A DNA stretch of 64,000 nucleotides. Source: Craterostigma plantagineum (Eukaryota; Streptophyta; Magnoliopsida; Lamiales; Linderniaceae). Below, piece after piece: positions 55,156-64,000 of this stretch. The stretch spans positions 186,001 through 250,000 of the forward strand of contig JAPQWV010000686.1 of assembly GCA_027422505.1 (NCBI GenBank), read 5' to 3'. The notes under the pieces were generated by a model. It was not told the origin of the DNA, ran no database searches, and worked only from the letters and a program-made list of their open reading frames with translations. The position numbers and the translations under genes are program-made. Numbering within the stretch: the first letter of the stretch is position 1; each line of letters begins with the position of its first letter.

Positions 55156-56722
55156 AAAATTCCCACACTTAAGCGTTTGCTTATCCTCAAGCAAATAAAA
55201 TAAAAAGGCATAGAAAAGGATAAAATCATGTAATGTACCAATCAAGAACTAAATCACGTAGGATAAAATACAAGTGAAGTCGGAAAGCATATTTGAAATC
55301 AATGCCTAACTACAAAATTTTCTTTAGCAATACCTATCAAACTCCTCACCTTGCAGAGATTCACTCAAATCACTAAGTGTATGAGTTAAGATGTCAGTGA
55401 TATCGCTCGGGTCATGCACTAATCTAATCTCTACCATAAGCTTGCAAGCAATTCGTAAATCTACCACTTCGATCAAACGTGAATCGGAAGGTCTTTGTCG
55501 GGTTATGAAATGGCTGAGATATGTAAGATATGCAAGGAATAAGCGTAAAAAGGATATGAGCTGTAGTCGTGTCGGAATCATGCCATCGTCTTGAATGCGC
55601 CAAATCCGTCGTTCTTGTTCATCACTTCCGTTATTTTGCATTCGTCGTTTTTTTTTCACCAAGCCCTTCTTCTTTCAACTTCCCGATCTGGGAAATGAAT
55701 AATACGCTTTCGAGAGTGAAAGATTACCGGAGGAAGGGTTCTTAGTCAGTATATATATATTTTTTTCTCTCTCTCTCTTTTTCTTCTCTTTTTTTTCTTC
55801 TATATTTTTTTCGTTTCTTTGTCTTTCTTTTTTTTAATCTCTGCTCTTTTCTTTTCGATGCTCAGCTCGAAAATTTAGCGCGGGTTGCGCTTCTTGACTC
55901 CGGCATTCAACCTCCACTTCTACTATCGCTCCAATGGGTTTATGTCTGAAGGCTTAATCAGGGTCGGCAATTTAGAATCTGATTTTCACAAATAAAAGGC
56001 TCAGGCTCAAAGTGGCTAACCACGGGGCCAGTCGTGGTTGGATATTTTGGCTATGGACAGAATTCCTAACGCCTTCCTCGTTTTCACAAAATCACACTTT
56101 AAGTAGTTTTCAAAACGTAATACAAAAGCAAGTTCTGAAGAGAAATAAACTAAGCATGATTGACACAACCAAAGAAATGAGCAAAAAGCTCGTAGGCTCA
56201 AAAATCTCACAAAAATAGGATTATGTGTACGAATCGATCAAGTATCACCAAGTTCATCATGTAAGAAAGAAGTAGATTACGTGTATGTATCCTAATTACT
56301 CACAAAATTCCTAACATAAAGTCATCCTTTCATGATAAGAAACATAATTTTCGGGAAAACTTTTTAAGCCAAAATTTCGAAAAATTTTATACCAAAAATC
56401 AAGACATGCACATATATAACATGTTCGCCTAAATTTCACAGAAATTCCCCTCCCCACACTTAAGATTTACGTTGTCCTCAACGTAACAATCATGTAACAC
56501 AAGGAAAAGGAAATAGAAAGATAAGCGAACTTCCCTGAATAGTCCGGTCTACATGCTTTGTACGGCTCCTTCCCACACTTGAGGTTTGAATTCCCTGTGG
56601 TCGTTGAAAAACAAAATCATACAAACTAAAAATGCGCATAGAAAAAAGAAATAGGATAGGCTTGGGGTGCCTCCCAAGTAGTGCTTTCTTTAATGTCTTT
56701 TAGCTAGACATAGTTCGGTGGT
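55156..56722 (-). other. Athila F 3' untranslated region with two PPT-like tracts
   Basis: Non-coding. PPT-like tracts at 55156-55171 and again at 56447-56462 (CCCCTCCCCACACTTA), both followed by a conserved TTATCCTCAAG or TTGTCCTCAACG. A CT-rich/poly-T stretch lies at about 55750-55860. Confidence 0.65.
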
Positions 56723-57860
56723 TTAGCTATGGATGGTGTTGAGGATGTGAATCGTTTCCTTCCCGAGCGCCTCGATGTTACCACCATAATAATGCTTGAG
56801 GTGCTGCCCGTTCACCTTGGAGATCCCCTTCCCTGGATGTTTGATCTCGACAGTTCCATACGGGAATATTTGGGTCACCGTGAATGGTCCAGACCATCTC
56901 GATTTCAGCTTACCGGGAAATATCCGTAGGCGCGAGTTGTAAAGCAAGACCTGGTCGCCTTCTCGGAATTCACGTTTCATGATTTTACGATCATGATATA
57001 GCTTCGTACGCACCTTGTAGAGGCGAGTATTTTCGTACGCCATATGACGCACTCATCGAGCTCTTGCAAGTTTCGCTTTTCACCTACAAGATTCAAATCA
57101 AATTTAGCTTTTTTAGAGCCCAATACGCTTTGTGTTCTAGCTCGACGGGTAAATGACAAGATTTCCCGTAAACAACTTTATATGGTGTGGATCCAATAGG
57201 TGTCTTATATGCTGTCCGGTATGCCCATAAGCATCGTTCAGCTTGTTCGGCCAATCCCGCCTGTGGTGTTCCACGGTCTTTTCGAGTATGCACTTGAGCT
57301 CCCTGTTTACGACTTCTGCTTGGCCGCTCGCTTGCGGATGGTATGCAGTGGTAACACTATGTTTAACGCCATATTTTTCGAGCGTCCTTGCAAATTGGAT
57401 GTTACAAAAATGCGTGCCTTTATCACTGATAATGCAACGAGGTGCGCCAAAATGTGAAAATAAAGCTTTTGAAAATTTAACGACTATCCTAGCATCATTA
57501 GTGGGCAGCGCTTGCGCTTCCACCCATCTCGACACATAATCGACTACTACTAGGATATCGACTTTTAAAAGATGTCAGAAACGGACCCATAAAATCAATT
57601 CCCCATACATCGAATATTTCACAAACGAGTATAAAATTCTGCGATATCACATTACGTTTAGAAATATTACCTGTTCGTTGGCATCTATCACACTCCTCCA
57701 CATACCTTTGCGCGTCCTTGAAAATTGTGGGCCAGTAGAATCCACATTCATTCTAGTACCTTTTGTGTGGTTCGGTTGTATCCATAATGGCCTCCACACG
57801 GTCCTGGGTGCCAATGTCCCAGGATATCGATTTTTTTGGGGAAGGTTACGCATCGCTTGA
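56723..57860 (-). pseudogene. Athila F integrase, broken
   Basis: Pieces in several frames: [71 protein letters not shown] and PGKLKSRWSGPF. Clearly homologous to the D integrase. Frame breaks near 57650, 57560, 57210 and 57060. Confidence 0.9.
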
Positions 57861-57895
57861 TTATGTTATCCGCACAAATCTTAAATAGATAAGGT

Positions 57896-59576
57896 TCATC
57901 CCAAATGTAATACTTCAAGTCCGAGAAGAATTTCTTCCTCTGGTATGTATCCCCTTGGTAAGATCCTAGCTACAAGATAGTTAGCAATATCAGCATACCA
58001 TGGAAGTTCATCAGGTACCTCGTGTATAGAGTAAAGGTGTTCGTCGGGAAAGTAGTCTCGGATCGTCTCCTTTTTTGTAACCTCGCAGGGTGTCTCTTCT
58101 AGTCTCGACAAGTGGTCTGTGGCAAGATTCTCCGTTCCCTTTTGGTCGCGAAACTCCACGTCGAACTCTTGGAGTAGTAGAATCCATCGGATCAGCCTCG
58201 GCTTTGCATCCGGCTTTGCAAAGAGCTGCTTAATGACTGAATGATCCGTGTAGATGATGACCTTCGATAGGATGACATATTGACGGAACTTGTCGATCGC
58301 GAACACAACTGCAAGCAATTCCTTCTCGGTGGTAGTATAATTTGATTATGCCTCATTTAAAGTCTTGCTTGCGTAGTGTATTGGCTGGAAATACTTTTCC
58401 CGTCGCTGCACCTACTGCAAAATCACTGGCATCGCACATTAGTTTGAAGGGTAGCCTCCAATCCGGGGCTACCATGACAGGAGCATTAATAGCTTATCCT
58501 TGAGTATAGTACAGCATTCATACATTCAGTCGTAAACTCATAAGGTACATTTTTTATAGCAAGCGAGATAAAAGTCTAGCAATTTTAGAATAATAAATCT
58601 ACGATAAAAACCAACATGTCCTAAAAAACTTCTAATTGCTTTTACCGATATGGTGGAGGTAATCGTTCAATAGTTTCTATTTTTGCTCTATCTACCTCGA
58701 TTCCTCTAGCAGATATCTTATGATCTAAAATGATACCTTCTCTAACCATAAAATGACATTTTTCCTAGTTTAGCACAAGGTTCGTTTCCTCGCATTGTTT
58801 AAGTACCACCTTAAGATTGGAAAGACATACTTCAAATGAGTTACCAAAAATCGAAAAGTCATCAATGAACACCTCCATTCATTTACCGATTAGTTTGTCG
58901 GAAATGGCCATAATGCACCGTTGGAAGGTATCCGGGGCATTACACAGCCGAAGGGCATCCGCCGATATACAAAGGTTCCGAAAGGGCATGTAAAAGTTGT
59001 TTTCTCTTGGTCTTCTGGTGCAATTGGGATCTGCAAGTAACCTGAAAGACCATCAAGAAAACAATAAAATAAATAACTAGATAAACGCTCAAACATCTGA
59101 TCAATGAACGGTAAAGGGAAATGATCTTTTCACATCGCGTCATTTAATTTCCTATAGTCAATGCACACTCACCACCCTGTAACGGTCCTTGTTGGAATGA
59201 GTTCGTTTTTCTCGTTGGTTACCACCGTCATTCCTCCCTTCTTCGGCACCATTTGAACTGGGCTTACCCATGTGCTGTCCGAGATCGGGTACATGGCTCC
59301 CGCATCAAGTAGCTTTATTACCTCAGCTTTTACTACCTCTTTCATGTTCGTGTTCAGACGCATTTGATGTTGCACCACATGCTTGAACTCGTCTCCCATC
59401 AGGATCCTATGCATGCAGAAGGTCGGGCTGATTTCTCGAATATCTGATATCTTCCATGCGAGCGCCCTCTTATGCTCTCGTAACAGGTCTAGGAGCATGA
59501 GCTTCTGATCCTTTCCTAAATTTGCCGCTATGATCACATAAAGCTTAGAATCGTCCTCCAGAAATGCGTATTCCAA
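57896..59576 (-). pseudogene. Athila F reverse transcriptase and RNase H, broken
   Basis: RNase H pieces ([27 protein letters not shown]) and RT pieces (GMTVVTNEKNELIPTRTVTGW, FYCFLDGLSGYLQIPIAPED). The catalytic region near 58870 and the connection domain near 58750-58350 are heavily frameshifted. Not functional. Confidence 0.9.
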
Positions 59577-60790
59577 GTGATGGGTAATTGTTTGAGTTCA
59601 AGCTTCGGTGGATCTTCAATTGAACATTTTTCTCTTTTCTCTTCTCTGCTCGGGTGCACCTCGATGGCAGATTCCGCCTCGTCCGTTTGGTCAACCCCAA
59701 AAGATTGTTCATGCCTTGGCTCTTCAATCTCTGCTAATCCTGACATCGAAGCAAAAGTTTCTGGTCGTGAAAGTCCCTGCAATGACAAAAAGTCATTCCA
59801 TGCATCAATGTAAAAGCACTTATCGTCTAATTTCTCGGAATTTTTCATGCATTCGTCATATCAAATGTAACTTTTTCGCCATCTATAGTTAACGTCAATG
59901 TGCCGTTACGAACATCGACCATGGTTCCTCCAGTAGCGATAAATGGCCTACCCAATATTAGAGGAATATTGTCATCATCCTCCATATCGAGAATAATAAA
60001 GTCTGCAGGAATTATAAATTTATCAACCTTAACCAGCACATCTTCTATGATACCCCTAGGATACTTAACAGATCTATCCGCTAATTGTAAACTCATCCTA
60101 GTGGGTTTGGGCTCTCCTAAACCATGTCGTCTAAACATTGAATAAGGCATCAAATTAATGCTAGCTCCTAATCGGCAAATGCCTTACTTACGACTAAATC
60201 GCCTATTAAACATGGTACAGTAAAACTCTCCGGCTCCTTAAGCTTTTCGGTAGCTTGTTCTGTAGAATGGCAGAGCACTCTCCTCGCAACTCAACGGTGG
60301 AAACATCTTCAAGCTTGCGCTTGTTCGTGATAAGATCCTTCAAAAACTTTGCCAAGCGGTGCATCCGTGCAAGGGCATCAATAAGTGGTAAATAATATGT
60401 AATTGTTTAAAAATAGCGAGAAAATACCAAATTGATCATCAATGATTTTCCTGTTTAAGCCTTGCTGGATATGGGATTTTCGGTTGATACGTCTTGACAG
60501 GTGGTTTAAAGGCAGTCTGCTCTTCTTTGTCGGCCTCGCTGCTTGGTTGCCTGGGTTCAACATTCTTCTTTGTTTTCTGCACTTCCTCGAGTTCTCTCCC
60601 GTTACGAAGTGTCACCGCCTTTACATGGTGGTCCCTTGGATTGGTCTCGGTGTAACTTGGCAACGGACCAGGACGTTGTTGGATTGACTCGGCAATCTGC
60701 CCAACTTGCTTCTCTAAGGCCTGTAGGGAAGACTCGGTGTTTTGCAACCGTGCTTCTTGATTATCCAATCGAGAGTCAAGCTTTCCCATT
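59577..60790 (-). pseudogene. Athila F protease and 3' gag, truncated
   Basis: The protease part MPYSMFRRHGLGEPKPT through LGRPFIATGGTMVDV lies at 60153-59845. The ALADLGASIN-type core just upstream is damaged by a deletion. Upstream, LQALEKQVGQIAESIQ and LPSYTETNPRDHHVKA belong to the gag-PR linker and end at 60790 where the Tekay-type LTR begins. Confidence 0.87.
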
Positions 60791-61720
60791 TGTGGCGCCC
60801 GTAACTTCTACCACCCATTCTTACTATTATTTTAGGTGACTGTATCTAATTTAAGGAAATAATAACTACGAAAAGGCGTACAACATTTTTCCTTTTATAT
60901 AAAGGAAACCTCTATGTACATTACAAAATATTTTCAGGACATAAATACATAGGTGAGTGTGCATGCGTGTTCAAAATAATCTAATGGCACTCCACATCAG
61001 TCGCATCCATGTACACACTTCTACCTCAAAAGTCCTCCAGAAGCTTCAAAAATTGGCCTCGCCATCGTAAAGATCACGTACCGTGATCCCGTGAACCTAC
61101 AACACATAAATACGTGAAAGGAGCTTATAAAGCTCAGTAAGTGAAAGCCATGCATGCCATGCACGTGTCCTAATTTGCAAAGGCATCAATGCCAGTGCTT
61201 CACTTAGTATTTTTCTTGCCTTGTCTTGTCATATAGGGCCCTCGGCTATCTTGCTAGCACCATCATGGAGCTCGAATCCGCAAGGGATAAATATATACAT
61301 AAGTGGCAATACCCACTCATGAGAGGCTAACCCTAGGGTGCCTTTTCTGTCCCATAGTGGTTTCATACGCCACGAGGATGCTTCACACTGGTAGCCTATT
61401 CAGATGTTGCCAACACCGGAGGTACCCTCGGTGTCGCTTATTCCCTCAGCTCGCATTCTCCAGGTTTCACGTTCCGCCATGAGGGCATTTGCCCTAAAAT
61501 CATGTCTTCCCTTGAACATGTCATGTCTTGATGGTAACGACATACGACCGTAGCATAGAAGAGCCGTGACTCAACTGTGAGTCGACATCATACGGCCATA
61601 TCGGCGAATATCTATCGCTCTCAGGCGATCGTGTATTATGCACGCTCTCGTATCTTGCCGTTGGTACTAAACGTGCGTATATGAACAATACTCCATATAT
61701 CTATTTACTTTTTATTCGTT
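60791..61720 (-). repeat. Tekay-like LTR, 3' part, minus orientation
   Basis: On the minus strand it ends TTACGGGCGCCACA at 60791, next to Athila F gag. Homologous in order to the 3' third of the LTR of E: CGCCTG...CGCCGATAT, GAGTCACGGCT, AGCCGAGGGCCC, TTAGGACACGTGCAT, TTACTGAGC, TGTTGTAGGT, GATCACGGTACGTGATC and GACTTTTGAGG. The upstream limit (about 61720) is approximate. It differs enough from E to be a separate family. Confidence 0.7.
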
Positions 61721-62050
61721 GATTAAGGATTTTTCCGCTAAAACACGTCTTTTTGTAGTTGTAAGTCATTGTTTCGATTTTATGGCTTTGTTTAATGTAT
61801 ATGACATGTATATATATGCTTCAGAATTAGATACTTTCAGCTGATCAAATGCGGTTTATACCATCACTCGATAATTGATTATTTCCCCCACGTGTATGTT
61901 TCGTTCTAATCATAGGTATGATCTAGAGTTGTCGTGAATAATGGGTAATAATAGTAAAATATGAGATAAAACTTATTTTATAGGTAGTTATAATCGTTTC
62001 CTAAATGATCTATATTTATTGATTTCAGTAGAGAAAAACATTGAGTTACG
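61721..62050. other. junction sequence between two inverted LTR parts
   Basis: AT-rich, no feature recognised. It may contain the truncated 5' parts of one or both LTRs. Confidence 0.35.
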
Positions 62051-63112
62051 TCTAAGAAAATCTTGCAACAGCTTCAGTGTATCGTTAGGGAAACCATTTG
62101 GCTGTTAAAGCTTCGGACGACAGGTAGGTGAAACTCACATGCGACCGTAAACGTTATGTGAATTTTATGTGATACTTATGTGCCTACGTGATTATGTGAC
62201 TATATGAATTCGATGAATTATGTGACTTGGCGAATTACGTGTTTTACGTGTCTTATATTTGTTGCACATCATATGTACATTTATTGCATGTCCTATGTAC
62301 ATTCTTTGCACTGCGCATGCCTATCACGTCAGTGCGAGGTTGAGCACTGTATAAAACGGTGACATCTTGCTTTAAGATGAGGGGGGTATCGATTTGAGTT
62401 CGAGTTGAGGTTAGTATTGGGATCTTAGATGGTAGTGGGCGATGAGGCAGTGTGAGGTCTCAAGTGCGACGGGCTGGCGTGACCGGTGCGTGAGGCCTGG
62501 AGCGTGTGTGACTCAAGTGCGTCAGGCCGGTGAGTGTCCGGTGCGTGAGGCTTGGGCCGCGGTTCAGGTGCGTCAGGCCGGGAAGCGTCAGTGCGCGTGG
62601 CTTGAGGTCCTATATGTGATAGGTTGACGTGTCAGGCTGGTAAGCGTCCAACTCGTATGTTTTTGAGATGTGAGGACCTAGTGTGATGTTTGGAATTACG
62701 TTAGGTTGAGATGAGCGAAATAAGTTAAGCGTGCATTGCATTTGTGAGATGTTTGGGAATGGGGTTGAGCGCACGTTGCATACATGCATGTTTCATCTAC
62801 TGGGCAAGGAGCTCAGTTTACGTTGTAGGTACATACGAGTCCGGCGTTGATACGCGTCGCGTCTAGGCAGGCTGATGGCGGTGACTCCACGGACTTTTGA
62901 GGGCGGGGCGGTAGATGGATGCGACCTGTGGAGGGACGTTAGGATTTGTAATATTTTGATATTTTACTGATACAGCGTGTATATTATACGGCTCCGTAGA
63001 TGATGTTAAATTTATTATATGTTATTTTAGAAAAAGTTTTTAAAAATCGGTTTTCCGCTGCTTGTGCTGCGAAATCCGCCAAAATATTTGTTAGAAAGTG
63101 AGGGTCATTACA
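62051..63112 (+). repeat. Tekay-like LTR, 3' part, plus orientation
   Basis: Shows the E-type order in plus orientation: GGACGACAGGTAGGTG (62113), ACTGGGCAAGGAGCTCAGTTTACGTTGTAGGT in pieces (62798-62830), GGACTTTTGAGGG (62893) and a terminus GTCATTACA at 63112. It abuts RT of element H, not a PBS. GTGCGTCAGGCCGG-type short repeats fill about 62455-62640. The 5' limit is approximate. Confidence 0.65.
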
Positions 63113-64000
63113 AATTTTGGAAAATACTGCTGCTCCTTGCAGTTGACCGAATAAATCATCAATTATTGGGAGGGGATACTTGTTCTTGATTGTGATCTTG
63201 TTCAGCTCCCTATAATCGATGCAGAGCCACATCGATCCATCCTTCTTCTTAAGGAATAGAACAGGTGCTCCTCAGGGTGAGAAGCTTGACTGAATAAATC
63301 CCTTCTGTAGTAATTCATCCAGTTGCTCCTTCAATTCTTTCAACTCTGCAGGAGCTAATCGATACGGTGTCTTGCAAATTGGTGCAGCTCCAGCAGAGGT
63401 GCACTACCGGAAAACTCTTGTACTACCGATACTTCTTCTAACTTCAGGGGTGGACTTTCTTCTGAAGTCATTGCAAAGATAAAGTAAGCTTCACATCCCG
63501 CCTTAATCAAGCCTTGTGCCTTCATTACGGAAATTTTGGGAATCTTACTGCTTTTACTAGATCCCGTGAAAGTGAAGGGTTCAGTATCTACTAGGCTAAA
63601 AGTCACTTTCTTACGGTTACAGTCAATAACTGCTCTGTACTTCGATAGCCAGTCCATTCCAAGGATTACTTCATAATCTTTCATTGGAATGACTATCAGG
63701 TCAACGGGTAGGGTCCTATCGTCAACTAATATTGGGCTATTTCGTAGAATTTGAGTGGTTCACGTCGAGGCTCCATGAGGGATGGTAACGTTGTATTCGT
63801 AGTTAACTAGGTCAGGTGTAACCCAGAGTCTCACCACGTAGTTAGTAGATGCAAATGAATGCGTGGCTACTGAATCTACTAGTATGCATGTCGGGGTTGA
63901 ATGGATAAGAAGAGTACCTGCCACTACAGAGGTATTGTTTTCTGCCTCTTCAGACGTTAGCGTGTATACTCGCGCATGTACTATAGGTGGTCTGGTTTGA
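63113..64000 (-). pseudogene. Tekay-like element H protease-RT fragment
   Basis: Reading leftward: HARVYTLTSEEAENN, protease core LVDSVATHSFAS (DSG changed to DSV), a TGA near 63761, then [17 protein letters not shown] deletion of roughly 30 residues plus a frame change follows VVQEF. Then come [15 protein letters not shown], a TGA where Trp is usual (near 63273), and [14 protein letters not shown] through AAVFSKI, which stops at 63112. Closely related to E. Non-functional. Confidence 0.9.

Larger units (their letters stand above)
54985..60790 (-). mobile_element. decayed Athila-type element F, both ends disrupted
   Basis: The same lineage as D but older: an LTR end at 55155, a non-coding 3' region, broken integrase, RNase H, RT and protease, and the 3' part of gag up to 60790. 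E interrupts its 3' LTR on the left; a Tekay-type LTR starts at 60791 on the right. It lacks the third ORF present in D: only about 1.6 kb of non-coding DNA lies between integrase and LTR. Confidence 0.88.

Overview
The window is nuclear DNA of a flowering plant, probably a eudicot. The evidence is wall-to-wall plant LTR retrotransposons (SIRE-like Ty1/copia, Athila and Tekay-like Ty3/gypsy), short GT-AG introns, and plant-type transposon-associated genes (DUF1985, Ulp1/C48 protease, RPA1-like). No species can be named from the sequence. I see no clear ordinary host gene and no tRNA or rRNA gene.

Layout. (1) 1-11108: copia element A on the minus strand. It has a 5' LTR, PBS, long leader and decayed gag-pol, then a 3.8 kb spacer and a third ORF that runs off the left edge; its 3' LTR is outside the window. 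A 335 bp solo LTR sits in its leader. (2) 11109-33028: an older related copia element B, also minus, into which three elements are nested. A lies at its broken RT end. C (11617-13647, target duplication GTTTT) is a 2.0 kb gag-only LTR element. D (14322-27316, target duplication GGTAT) is a 13 kb Athila. (3) 33029-40408: three minus-strand genes: a DUF1985 gene cut by the LTR of B, a Ulp1-type cysteine protease gene, and an RPA1-like single-strand DNA-binding protein gene. (4) About 41.28-43.79 kb: a degenerate tandem-repeat array with a higher-order period near 1.14 kb. (5) 44001-54979: a young Tekay-like chromovirus E on the plus strand (target duplication TCGGA). (6) 54985-60790: remains of a second Athila, F, minus strand. 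(7) 60791-63112: two Tekay-like LTR 3' halves joined head to head. (8) 63113-64000: pol fragment of another Tekay-like element, H.

How the parts relate. Each gag-pol supplies capsid, protease, integrase, reverse transcriptase and RNase H to its own family, and every copy here carries lesions. By contrast, the third ORF of D and the visible part of the third ORF of A are open. Both start just after a good 3' splice site, as expected for a spliced subgenomic message. D and E also carry many short perfect palindromes in their LTRs. In D the same palindromes recur upstream of the third ORF next to a TATA box. The RPA1-like/Ulp1/DUF1985 cluster beside a repeat array is the least explained part of the window.

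Limits: identities and family assignments were made by eye and from general knowledge, without database searches. Splice sites were read from GT/AG context and frame continuity.
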